Positions 18,529-26,017 of a stretch of 64,000 nucleotides of DNA are shown in pieces. The translations under genes and the position numbers were made by a program. Below the pieces are notes generated by a model, which saw only the letters and a list, made by a program, of their open reading frames with translations, was not told the origin of the DNA and did no database searches. The stretch is from JBHELB01 sp041859045. Its GTDB lineage: Bacteria; Hydrogenedentota; Hydrogenedentia; Hydrogenedentales; SLHB01. The stretch's first letter is position 1, and each line of letters begins with the position of its first letter. The stretch covers positions 62,001 through 126,000 of the forward strand of contig JBHELB010000039.1 of NCBI GenBank assembly GCA_041859045.1, read 5' to 3'.

Positions 18529-19128
18529 ATGAATACGTTGGTTCGCGCGTGGCGGACGTATTGGCATGGCCGGAAGTTCGCCAAGAAGGGCAAACATTGC
18601 CGCTTTCCGGGGCGCTTTCTCGAGGTGGACGGCCATGTCGAGCTGGGGTCGCATTGCCGGTTCAGGAACGACGTGGTGCTGCGCACGCACGGCGAAGGGC
18701 GCATTGTGTTCGGGGATCGCGCGGGGTGCAGCTATCATTGCATCATCGAGGCGACTAAACTCGTCCAAATCGGCAGTTACACGGGCATCGCCGAGTTCAC
18801 CGTGATTCGCGACACCAATCATATGGTGTACGGCACAGACGCCCATTGGCGCTACACGCCTCAGATCGCGGAGCCGGTGATCATTGGCGACAACGTGTTA
18901 ATCGGAAGCCGGGTCTACATCGGCCCCGGGATTACGATCGGCGACGGCGCGGTTGTCCACGCGGGCAGTATCGTCACCAAGAACATTGGGCCGCTGGAGA
19001 TCTGGGCGGGTTCGCCTGCCCGGCGCATTGGACACCGCACGGAGAGCGCGGTGCCGGCGAATCTGCGTCAGTATCTAGAAGTCCTTCAAACCTACGGCGC
19101 GCGGCAAGATCGGTACACGGAAGAATGA
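18529..19128 (+). CDS. Hexapeptide-repeat (left-handed beta-helix) acyltransferase
   Basis: The 199-residue protein consists largely of imperfect hexapeptide repeats: HVELGSHCRFRNDVV, IVFGDRAGCSYHCIIE and, near the end, VIIGDNVLIGSRVYIGPGIT followed by IGDGAVVHAGSIVTKNIGP. The last block and the terminal AGSPARRIG are characteristic of WbbJ/maltose-type O-acetyltransferases, which use acetyl-CoA as trimers. ATG at 18529 follows GAGGAA; a GTG at 18490 in frame is less likely because it overlaps the promoter. The stop overlaps the HAD gene as ATGA. Next to the epimerase/aminotransferase fusion, it probably acylates a sugar of a surface polysaccharide. Confidence 0.85.
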   Translation: MNTLVRAWRTYWHGRKFAKKGKHCRFPGRFLEVDGHVELGSHCRFRNDVVLRTHGEGRIVFGDRAGCSYHCIIEATKLVQIGSYTGIAEFTVIRDTNHMVYGTDAHWRYTPQIAEPVIIGDNVLIGSRVYIGPGITIGDGAVVHAGSIVTKNIGPLEIWAGSPARRIGHRTESAVPANLRQYLEVLQTYGARQDRYTEE

Positions 19129-19850
19129 GCGTTTGCGCGATCAGTTTCGATTTTTGGCGGACGTTGTTTCGCGATGCAAACGGCGTGGAACGCCAGGCGC
19201 TGCGCATTAAGGCGCTGATCGAGGCAACGGGCCTGCCCGAGCCGCGCTTGAACGAGGCGCTGCGCGTGACGTGGGGCCGGTTTAATCAGCACCATGTCGA
19301 GCGTCAGCAGACGCTGGGTCCGGATGACGCCGTGCGCATCACCCTGGAACAACTGGGGATCGATCTGCCCGCGGCGACGCGCGAGTCGCTTGCGGAAGCC
19401 TTTGCGACGGCCATTCTCGATTACCCGCCGGAGCCGATCGAGGGTGCGCTCGAGGCGGTGCAGGCCGCGGCGGCGCGGGTGCCGGTGGGGGTGATTTCGG
19501 ATTCGGGCGTTAGTCCGGGCAGTTGCCTTCGCGTGTTGCTGAAGCGCGGCGGCTTTCTGCCGTTCATCACCGCCTTGGCGTTTTCCGACGAGGTGGGCGT
19601 GGCCAAACCGCAGCGGCCGATGTTCGAAGCCTGCGCGCAAGGGCTGGGCGTGCCGCTGTCCGGTTTGTTGCACATTGGCGACCTCGAGACGACCGATATC
19701 GCCGGGGCGCGCGCCGTGGGGGCGCGTGCGGCGCTATTTACTGGAGACACGCCCGGAGTTTCCACCGACACGCTAGCCCACTATACATTTTCGCGATGGA
19801 GCGATTTCATCACGGCCCTGCCCGACATCCTCAACGGTCCCGGTAAGTAG
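19125..19850 (+). CDS. HAD-superfamily hydrolase-like protein
   Basis: The 241-residue protein begins with the HAD motif I variant ISFDFWRTLF, where the nucleophile Asp is present but the usual second Asp two residues on is Trp. A helical cap follows (about 20-105), then motif II VISDSGVS, motif III KPQRPMFEAC and motif IV HIGDLETTDIAGARAVGA. The loss of the general acid/base Asp occurs in some HAD subgroups and may reduce phosphatase activity or change the chemistry. The start is in an ATGA overlap with the acyltransferase, so they are translationally coupled. Substrate unknown; a phosphosugar would fit the neighbourhood. Confidence 0.8.
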   Translation: MSVCAISFDFWRTLFRDANGVERQALRIKALIEATGLPEPRLNEALRVTWGRFNQHHVERQQTLGPDDAVRITLEQLGIDLPAATRESLAEAFATAILDYPPEPIEGALEAVQAAAARVPVGVISDSGVSPGSCLRVLLKRGGFLPFITALAFSDEVGVAKPQRPMFEACAQGLGVPLSGLLHIGDLETTDIAGARAVGARAALFTGDTPGVSTDTLAHYTFSRWSDFITALPDILNGPGK

Positions 19851-19866
19851 CGCGGTCAGCGAAATT

Positions 19867-20631
19867 TCACTTCGGCTTCTTGACCGGAAGCGTCTCCGCC
19901 AGCCAAGCCAGCACTTGGTCATTCGCGGCCTCGGATTCATCAAGCAAGTCGTTGCCGTGCGCCGATCCGGGGTATTGGCGCAACTCGCATTGTCCCGGCG
20001 CTGTCGCTTTGAGGCGCGCGCAGGAGGTGGCCGAATATGCATCGCCCTCGGTGACGAGCAGTAGCGACGGCCGCTTGCCGTACGCGACGATGGCGTGCTC
20101 GGTTTCCACCCCGTGGTATTCGAGTCCCGGCGAGACCAGCACGACGCCGCAGACCGCCGAATCACGCACGGCATCTTGCAGCGCGAGATTCGCCCCGATA
20201 CTCGCTCCGATAAGTGCGATTTCACCCACCGGCGTTCCTCGCTCCGCCAGCGCGCGTTTCGCTGCGTCGATATCGCGCACGGCCCGCATCCATTCGCTTG
20301 CGGTGAAGCGGCGGTAATCGAGCGTCGCGTCGCCCTTCGTTGTGCTGTCGCCGTGGCCCCGTAGATCGATCGCGATCGAAGTGTAACCCGCGCGTTGGGC
20401 GCGCTCGGCGAAGTGATCCCATCGCGCGCGTCCACTACCCAGCATATGCACGAGCACAAGACCGGGCGCGCCGGGCGTGGCCGCAGGACGGTAGGCGGCG
20501 GCGATGCCGACGCCGTCGTCGCTGATTAATGTAAGCGATTCGCTGCGTTCGCCGATGGAACGAGGGGCGCAGGCGACAAGCGCCGCCACAAGACCGCCGA
20601 GGATGAATGCTCGGACACACCCGTTGCACAT
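19867..20631 (-). CDS. Alpha/beta-hydrolase lipoprotein
   Basis: The 254-residue protein starts with a lipoprotein signal; the lipobox LVAC places the lipidated Cys at residue 21. The hydrolase fold shows the oxyanion HMLGSGRARWDHFAER segment, IDLRGHGDS, nucleophile elbow GASIGANLAL, an acid near VTEGDAYS, and His in PGSAHGNDLL. Family members are esterases, lipases and peptidases; the substrate is not predictable. It should sit on the periplasmic face of a membrane. GGAAGGG precedes ATG 20631. It lies 19 bases after the SCP2 gene in the same direction, so the two are probably cotranscribed. Confidence 0.83.
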   Translation of the reverse strand: MCNGCVRAFILGGLVAALVACAPRSIGERSESLTLISDDGVGIAAAYRPAATPGAPGLVLVHMLGSGRARWDHFAERAQRAGYTSIAIDLRGHGDSTTKGDATLDYRRFTASEWMRAVRDIDAAKRALAERGTPVGEIALIGASIGANLALQDAVRDSAVCGVVLVSPGLEYHGVETEHAIVAYGKRPSLLLVTEGDAYSATSCARLKATAPGQCELRQYPGSAHGNDLLDESEAANDQVLAWLAETLPVKKPK

Positions 20632-20650
20632 AGCGCCCTTCCTCTAGGGA

Positions 20651-20974
20651 TTAGGGCTGCAAGAGGGCCTGAAGCTTGAGCGCGAGGCCCATGTCGCCCT
20701 GCACCTTGAGTCGTCCGGTCAGAAACGCGGCCTGACCACTCAATTTTCCGTTGATCATATCCAACCAATCGGCGGCGGAGATGGTGATTGTGATGTTGGG
20801 CGTGGCTGCGGCGCCCTCATGCACGGTCGCCGCGTCGTTCGCGATGGCGACATGCCACGCGCCGCCGTCGTCGCCGGTCAGGTTGAACTGAAACGTGGCG
20901 TTCATCCCTGAGATGCGCTCCGGATTGATCTTCGAGGGAAGCGCCGCGAAGAAGTCCGATACCGATTCCGCCAT
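20651..20974 (-). CDS. SCP2 sterol-carrier-like lipid-binding protein
   Basis: This 107-residue protein is essentially one SCP2 domain: an N-terminal helix (FFAALPSKINPERI), a five-strand sheet including GAWHVAIANDAATVHEG and PNITITISAADWLDMINGK, and a C-terminal helix with GRLKVQGDMGLALKLQALL. SCP2 domains bind acyl chains or other hydrophobic ligands in a tunnel. ATG 20974 is supported by GGGGGCAAC upstream. It is the first gene of a two-gene unit with the lipoprotein hydrolase; a role in handling a hydrophobic substrate is inferred only. Confidence 0.85.
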   Translation of the reverse strand: MAESVSDFFAALPSKINPERISGMNATFQFNLTGDDGGAWHVAIANDAATVHEGAAATPNITITISAADWLDMINGKLSGQAAFLTGRLKVQGDMGLALKLQALLQP

Positions 20975-21051
20975 GTTGCCCCCATTTCGCTGCGGCACGT
21001 GGCCGCGTTCGAGTGCCCTTTTTAGCGGCGCGATTGCGTCCGCATGAACTG

Positions 21052-21080
21052 AATTTAGCACAGCACATAGCATCGTTCAA
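21052..21080 (-). promoter_or_regulatory. Sigma-70-like promoter for SCP2/hydrolase
   Basis: The minus strand shows TTGAAC (plus-strand 21075-21080), 17 bases, then TAAATT (21052-21057). It lies about 75 bases before the SCP2 start. Confidence 0.4.
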
Positions 21081-22159
21081 CGCATGATAGCGGGCGTTTT
21101 GAACGAAAAACTTACTCGCGCGCGCGGCAAATCGACCCAATGCGCGGTGTCTGCGCGCCGTGCGACGGCGTGTGGGCGCTCCGACGCGTGACGCAACATG
21201 CATGCGCGCGATGGACACGGACACAACACGCATCGCGCCGTGCGGCGCGCCGTGCCGGTAGATGGGAACGGAAAGTGAACTTGTGTTTCGATCAATAAAT
21301 ACGGGCATGAAATGCATCTGCGTGTGCGCGCGCGAAAGACGTCTTCTCTTGTTTCGTGAAAGGCGCGGCGACAACGCGGCGAACGATAGCGAACGATGTT
21401 TGGCGCAACTCTCGGAAGGATGAAAAAAAAGTTAAAAAAAAGACTTGCTATTTTCCTCGTTGTTTGTTAAGGAAACTTCGACAATTGAAGACGAAGCGAC
21501 GCGAGCGCGGGAAATGCACACAGTGATACGCGCTTACGCGATGCTTCGAGACGCACAATGCGCGCGATGCGCGATGTGCGGAAGTCAGTTGAGCGTGTAT
21601 GACGCAGGGTGCGGCGAGGGTCGGCCGGCGTTTGGTTGTAGCGGTGTTGCTCGTGCACGGGCGGTTGGCCGAAGAGAGGCGAATCGCAGGGGGGCTCGAT
21701 GAGGAACGCCTCGCGGAATGAAAGGCAAGCGAGGGTCCTGCATCGGAGACATTCGAGTCGGCACACGCGAAAATAGGAAACACGACGTCTGACGATACGA
21801 GATGTGCAGAAGACCCTGGGGCGGCGTTATGAAAGCCGTTTCAATCAGGGCACAGCGAGTGGCGCGGAGCGCCGCTCCACCGACACGACGGCGCATGGGG
21901 CAATGCGCGGTTGGGTGTCTTTATCTTCCCTTCGATTCTCCCCAGCTTTCTGTGGGGTTTCCCGCGCCGGGCGGTCCCGTGCGCCTTTCTCCGAATGCAG
22001 TACGCAAGGATGGTCATTCCGGGCAGACGCCCGATGACGGTTTCGGTGGACCGTGTGAGTGTCCACCGAAGATGGAGGGGATGCGTGAGCAGGGAAAAGC
22101 TTCCATGCTCGACGGCCCGTCCGTTTTGGGTAGGCGGCTAGAAAGAAGGAGAATAGGTT
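21081..22159 (+). other. Long stretch without recognisable genes, structured near the H1-like gene
   Basis: About 1.08 kb with no convincing protein. The frames of 60 or more residues here are Cys/Arg-rich and have no family features. The first part is rich in alternating GCGCGC steps; an A-rich patch lies at 21421-21450. Close to the H1-like gene are hairpins: CCCCA 21940-21944 with TGGGG 21953-21957 plus TTT, CGGGC 22020-22024 with GCCCG 22029-22033, and a perfect 10-bp stem TTCGGTGGAC 22042-22051 with 22061-22070. It could be a long 5' leader, an unrecognised RNA gene, or decayed sequence. I could not match it to RNase P RNA, tmRNA, SRP RNA or 6S RNA by eye. Confidence 0.4.
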
Positions 22160-22291
22160 ATGGCGCTTGAGAAAAAGGCTGCTGCGAAGAAGCCGGCCGC
22201 GAAGAAGAAGGCCGCTGCGAAGAAGCCGGCCGTGAAGAAGGCTGCTGCGAAGAAGCCGGTCGCGAAGAAAAAGGCCGCTGCGAAGAAGTAA
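22160..22291 (+). CDS. Small histone-H1-like Lys/Ala-repeat DNA-binding protein
   Basis: A 43-residue protein made almost only of Lys, Ala, Pro and Val. After MALE, units of the type KKAAAKKPAAK recur four to five times. This is the composition of the C-terminal tails of bacterial histone-H1-like proteins (Chlamydia Hc1/Hc2, Bordetella BpH1, and similar proteins in Planctomycetes). They bind DNA non-specifically and compact it. The ribosome site AAGGAG (22146-22151) lies 8 bases before the ATG, and the frame ends at TAA, so it looks real despite its size. No folded domain is present. The DNA is itself repetitive, so length may vary between strains. Confidence 0.78.
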   Translation: MALEKKAAAKKPAAKKKAAAKKPAVKKAAAKKPVAKKKAAAKK

Positions 22292-22320
22292 CCTGTCGCG
22301 TAACGCGCGCAGGCCCTTTT

Positions 22321-22376
22321 CGGGTGGGGCGGGCGTGTCCTGCATCTGAACCATGCAGGCCGCACCCGCCCACCCG
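22321..22376 (+). terminator. Long GC-rich hairpin after the H1-like gene
   Basis: CGGGTGGGGCGGG...CCTGCAT (22321-22345) pairs with ATGCAGG...CCGCCCACCCG (22353-22376) with one bulge and a few mismatches. It begins 29 bases after the stop of the small gene. There is no T-run, so termination strength is uncertain. The remaining 22377-22612 holds nothing I recognise. Confidence 0.5.
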
Positions 22377-22612
22377 AGCCGGGTTAAACGGCGCAGGTGA
22401 GTATCTTGTTTTGGAGCGGCGGCCGGCCTACCGCATGATTGCCCATACTAGCCGCCATGGGCTGCGGAAATGGCTGACCGCCTTGGCAAAAATACTCGCT
22501 GTGCCGCCTTGGGCGATACATGGCCTGAAAGCGGCCATTATACCTTGCGGACTTGTGGAAAAGATAGACTCTTTCCCGCAGGTCCGCCGCCTTTTTCCCT
22601 CAATTCGTCTTC

Positions 22613-22642
22613 TTGCCCTGCAGGAAGGGCTACCGGTAGAAT
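22613..22642 (+). promoter_or_regulatory. Sigma-70-like promoter for the DRTGG/hydrogenase-like pair
   Basis: TTGCCC (22613-22618) and TAGAAT (22637-22642) are 18 bases apart, about 70 bases before the TTG start at 22712. The same TAGAATAGGG string occurs before the aminotransferase gene at 41409. Confidence 0.35.
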
Positions 22643-22711
22643 AGGGCTAGGCTCTTGGGGTAAGAGGTGGCGCATGGGCCTCTTCTTTCCTGAGTTCCGG
22701 AGGCTAACTAC

Positions 22712-23062
22712 TTGCAAATAAATGAATTAGCCAAAAGGTCCGGGCTTGGTATCCTCGTTCCGGGCCGCTCCGCGTCGCTCGAGATCGCCCGGGCCCACGC
22801 GAGCGACCGAATGAGCGACCTGCTCAACGAGGTTTCGGACGAAGTTCTTCTGATTACCAATCTCGCCAATTCGGGGGTTCGGCGGCTGGTCGAACTGCTC
22901 GACGCCCCTGCCCTATGCCTACTTAACGGCACTACCCCGGATTCCGAGCTGCAGCAGGTGGCCGAAGCGCATGGCTCGGCGTTGCTGGTCTCGCCGTGGG
23001 GCATGTTCGAAACCTGCGGACGGGTCTATGCGGCGCTACGCGAACGCGAGGCGATAGACTGA
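22712..23062 (+). CDS. DRTGG-domain protein
   Basis: The 116-residue protein is a single DRTGG-like domain: SDEVLLITNLANSGVRRLVE and then DAPALCLLNGTTPDSELQQ, VSPWGMFETCGRVYAAL. The start is TTG 22712, selected because GGAGG (22699-22703) sits 8 bases upstream; no ATG fits. DRTGG domains are nucleotide-independent regulatory modules, also found in Pta and CBS-type proteins. In Clostridia and Thermotoga they are commonly encoded beside an anti-sigma-like ATPase and a [FeFe]-hydrogenase-type protein. The same order is found here: the stop overlaps the next ATG by one base (TGATG). A regulatory role with the following protein is inferred. Confidence 0.75.
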   Translation: MQINELAKRSGLGILVPGRSASLEIARAHASDRMSDLLNEVSDEVLLITNLANSGVRRLVELLDAPALCLLNGTTPDSELQQVAEAHGSALLVSPWGMFETCGRVYAALREREAID

Positions 23063-24642
23063 TGGAAACCGCGTCCTACCAAATTGAGGGGGGCGACTAC
23101 GAGCGGGGCGGCGCGGCGTCGAAGGATCTGAAAGAGATTCTCAAACGCCTGGGTGTCGATCCGCGCGCGGTGCGGCGCACGATGGTGGCGGCGTACGAGG
23201 CCGAGATGAACGTGGTGATCCACGCGCAACGCGGCGTGATGAAGGTCGCCGTCGATCCCGAACAGGTCGATGTCGCGATCATCGACGAGGGGCCGGGCAT
23301 TGAGGACATCGCGCTCGCGCTGTCCGAGGGGTACTCCACTGCGCCCGCCACCGCGCGCGAACTTGGATTCGGCGCGGGCATGGGGCTGCCCAACATTCGC
23401 CGCAACACAGATCGCTTCTCGCTCCAATCCGTCGCGGGCAAAGGCTCGCAGATCCGTTTCACCGTCTTTCTGCAACCTCAGCCCGCCGCCGCCGCCGCGC
23501 CGAACTCCGTGCATGCCGATGCGGAGCTGTGCGTGAAATGCCTCAAATGTCTTCACTCATGCCCGACGCAGGCGATTCGTATTCGTGAAGGCGGCCCGCG
23601 CGTGCTGGAGCGTGTGTGCATCGACTGCGCCGTGTGTACCGGCGTGTGTAAATCGCACGCATTGCGCATCGATTTGCCTGAAACTCTGCCGCATGTGACG
23701 ACGGATTCGTTGCTGGTGTTTCCTGTCGCGCTGTTCGAGCAGTTTGGGCCGGGCACAAACCCCGCCGATGTGTTCGCGGCGCTAGAGGAGATTGGCCTGT
23801 CCCGGATCCGGCTGGATGTGGAGTGGGAGCGCGCATTGCGCACGACGGTGCTGGAGTACGCCACCGCCGAGCGGCGTCATCCCGTGCTTTCCCCTGTGTG
23901 TCCGGCAGTGGTCAATCTCATTCAGGTTCGTTTCCCGTCTCTGCTAGGTCAACTGGCCCCGTTTCTCAGTCCGCCCGAAGCGGCGCGCGAGGAATTGATG
24001 GCCGAACATGTCGTGCATGTGCCGCTGTGCCCGTCGCAGCGCTCCGTGTTTCAGGCGCGCACGGTGCTGAACCGGTTGGAGGTCGCGTCACCCGCGGATT
24101 TGCGCCGGGCGCTGTTGCCCGCCGTGCTGGCGCGCCGTCACGCAAGCGCGCCGTGGACCGCGCCGATGCCTGCGGAACCGCAGGATCCGCGGGTGTTGCA
24201 TGTGAGCGGCATACGCCACGTGCTTCGCGTGCTCGACGAAATCGAGAACGGCGCCATGAGCGAATATGCGGTGATCGAACTGTTTGCCTGTGATCAGGGG
24301 CACTTCGGGTCGCCGGTGTGGACGCAAGATCCGTTTGTGTCACGGCCGGGATACGAACGCAAAGCACAGTTCGTCGACGAATTGCTCGCCGCGCGCTATT
24401 CGGGGCATTCCGTCGCGGGCGCGGTCCGTCGAACGGTGCCGGTACCCGCACGGCCCGGGTTGCGTTTGCACGAGGATATGCATGTCGCCATCGAGCGGTT
24501 GGCGCGTATGGATATTCTCACCAAATCGTTGCCGGGACGGAACTGCGGGGTGTGCGGCGCGCCGACGTGCGCGGCGTTGGCGGAAGACACCGTGCTCGGA
24601 CTCGCCCACGAAACCGACTGCGCCTACCTGGACAAGGAATAA
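23062..24642 (+). CDS. Anti-sigma-type HATPase fused to a ferredoxin and degenerate [FeFe]-hydrogenase-like domain
   Basis: The 526-residue protein fuses several parts. Residues about 5-140 form a HATPase_c of the RsbW/SpoIIAB kind (AYEAEMNVVIHAQRG N-box, DEGPGIEDIALAL, GFGAGMGLPNIRRNTD). At 155-205 are two [4Fe-4S] motifs, CVKCLKCLHSCP and CIDCAVCTGVCK. The rest follows the [FeFe]-hydrogenase large-subunit layout. By manual alignment the H-cluster Cys of L1 (SPVCPA), L2 (VPLCPSQ) and the first of L3 (LFACDQGHFG) are kept, but the fourth ligand is His and the proton-transfer Cys is Val. The C-terminus has one more cluster motif, CGVCGAPTCA...DC. Catalysis of H2 turnover is doubtful; a redox or H2-sensing regulator is more plausible. 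It is coupled to the DRTGG gene. Confidence 0.78.
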   Translation: METASYQIEGGDYERGGAASKDLKEILKRLGVDPRAVRRTMVAAYEAEMNVVIHAQRGVMKVAVDPEQVDVAIIDEGPGIEDIALALSEGYSTAPATARELGFGAGMGLPNIRRNTDRFSLQSVAGKGSQIRFTVFLQPQPAAAAAPNSVHADAELCVKCLKCLHSCPTQAIRIREGGPRVLERVCIDCAVCTGVCKSHALRIDLPETLPHVTTDSLLVFPVALFEQFGPGTNPADVFAALEEIGLSRIRLDVEWERALRTTVLEYATAERRHPVLSPVCPAVVNLIQVRFPSLLGQLAPFLSPPEAAREELMAEHVVHVPLCPSQRSVFQARTVLNRLEVASPADLRRALLPAVLARRHASAPWTAPMPAEPQDPRVLHVSGIRHVLRVLDEIENGAMSEYAVIELFACDQGHFGSPVWTQDPFVSRPGYERKAQFVDELLAARYSGHSVAGAVRRTVPVPARPGLRLHEDMHVAIERLARMDILTKSLPGRNCGVCGAPTCAALAEDTVLGLAHETDCAYLDKE

Positions 24643-24653
24643 CCTTCCCGCGT

Positions 24654-25874
24654 TCACTCGAACCGATCGAAAGGCCACATGAAGGGAGTTCGACGGGGAA
24701 AGAGCGCGGTTGCAAGGAATCGCGCATCGGGATGAACGCAGCAACGCCGCGTTTCAAAAAGATCCTCGACCGCGCGATACCCGGTCAGCACTTGGAGTAG
24801 GTCGCGTTCGGTAACGGGTACTTTGTCCGCGCCATTGGTGGGGGCGACATCGACGGCACCGCGCGAGGCGCGAAGGCGATACGGGCCGCGCTCGGTGCAG
24901 AATGTGAGTTCGGCGCGCAGATCGCGTGCGGCGCTGACGGAAAGCAGATTCTCCCATTCCGGGACCATGCCCTCCAGCGTTTCGGCAAGATCCACGAACG
25001 CCAGCAGACCGCTCGAGCCGTGGTCGTAGCGGGTGACGTGGCGCGAGGGGAACTGGGTTAGGAAACGCGCCAGCGGATGCGTCGGCGGTACGCGAAAGCG
25101 AATGCGTCCCAGGTTTTCCGCGGCGGCGACTTGCGCACATCCGCCCACCACTGCGGCGGAATGAGCGTAGTCCGCGACGCCCACTTCTTTGACGTCCAGC
25201 GCGTGACCCTCACTCTCGGCAAGCCAATACGCCGCCATGCGCCCTTCCGCGCTGAGCGCGACCTGGAACTGGGAGGCGCGTCCCCATTGGCTGGTGTAAT
25301 GCGGCGGAACGCGCAGCACGCTGCACGCTACACCGACATCGTTGGCGTGATGAATGCGTTGCAGTTCCGAGACCTCGCCGGGGCGCACGGGGCGGCAGTG
25401 TGCGGGCGGCTCGAAGGTCAGTGCCTCGGCGGTGTCGACTTCGACAAAATATTCGGCCAACGCGCCGCAGAATCCGAAACGTTGATAGGCCTCTGGACGC
25501 GCAAATAGAGCGGCCAAGTGGTAACGTTGCTGGCGAAGATAGGCCAATGCATCCTCGACGAGGCGGGCGTGCACCCCGCGTCCTCGGTGACGCGGCGCGG
25601 CCGCGGGACGGCCAAGTCCCCCCAGACGCAGACGCGCTTCGCCAATGCGGATCGTGTCCGTGGTGATACGTAGCGCGCCGACCAATTCCTCGCCGGACCA
25701 TGCCAGGCGCAGGTGTTCCGGCGCGGACTCGGGGTAACCGGTCGCAGCGCTTTCCAGGCGTTGGCGTGCAACAGCTTCGTCCTCGCCGTGCTCACGCGCG
25801 AGGACAGTTGCCAAAAGATCGACGCCCATCCGTATTTCATCGGCCGTTTGGGCGGGCCGAATTGCCATCCGCAT
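24654..25874 (-). CDS. Eis-like GNAT N-acetyltransferase with C-terminal SCP2-like domain
   Basis: The 406-residue protein starts at ATG 25874, with GAGAAGG upstream. The first 150 residues are a GNAT domain: IRPAQTADEIRMGVDL, the acetyl-CoA loop region (LGRPAAAPRHRGRGVHARLV), and a QRFGFCGALAEYF strand. A second GNAT-like half and a C-terminal SCP2-like domain (about 305-400, ending FPRRTPFMWPFDRFE) give the three-part layout of the Eis family. Eis proteins acetylate primary amines, including aminoglycosides in mycobacteria, but drug modification cannot be assumed here. It is convergent with the hydrogenase-like gene and downstream of the V-ATPase terminator, so it is a separate unit. Confidence 0.75.
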   Translation of the reverse strand: MRMAIRPAQTADEIRMGVDLLATVLAREHGEDEAVARQRLESAATGYPESAPEHLRLAWSGEELVGALRITTDTIRIGEARLRLGGLGRPAAAPRHRGRGVHARLVEDALAYLRQQRYHLAALFARPEAYQRFGFCGALAEYFVEVDTAEALTFEPPAHCRPVRPGEVSELQRIHHANDVGVACSVLRVPPHYTSQWGRASQFQVALSAEGRMAAYWLAESEGHALDVKEVGVADYAHSAAVVGGCAQVAAAENLGRIRFRVPPTHPLARFLTQFPSRHVTRYDHGSSGLLAFVDLAETLEGMVPEWENLLSVSAARDLRAELTFCTERGPYRLRASRGAVDVAPTNGADKVPVTERDLLQVLTGYRAVEDLFETRRCCVHPDARFLATALFPRRTPFMWPFDRFE

Positions 25875-25975
25875 AGAAACTGCCTTCTCGGAAAATGCCG
25901 CCAACAGACACTTCCGCCAAATTGTACCAGATGCGAGAGAACGTGGGGTGGAAAGAGTGAGGCGGGATAGGAAAA

Positions 25976-26011
25976 CCGGGGAGTCTTCTCCAATAGGAGG
26001 AGACTCCCCGG
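25976..26011 (-). terminator. Rho-independent terminator of the V-type ATPase operon
   Basis: A 16-bp stem (25976-25991 with 25996-26011, one wobble pair) and AATA loop starts 7 bases after the atpB stop. On the minus strand it is followed by TTTTCCTATCC. Its position argues that atpB is the last gene of the operon. Confidence 0.88.
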
Positions 26012-26017
26012 AAACTT

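Noticed and set aside
21445..22170. Short open frames in the 1.1-kb gap, for example 21445-21702 and 21802-22170
   Set aside because: No ribosome sites, odd Cys/Arg-rich composition and no recognisable domain. They overlap hairpins and each other.
25875..26017. V-ATPase subunit D in the gap after atpB
   Set aside because: The gap is about 140 bases and contains the terminator. No frame of the needed 200 residues exists.
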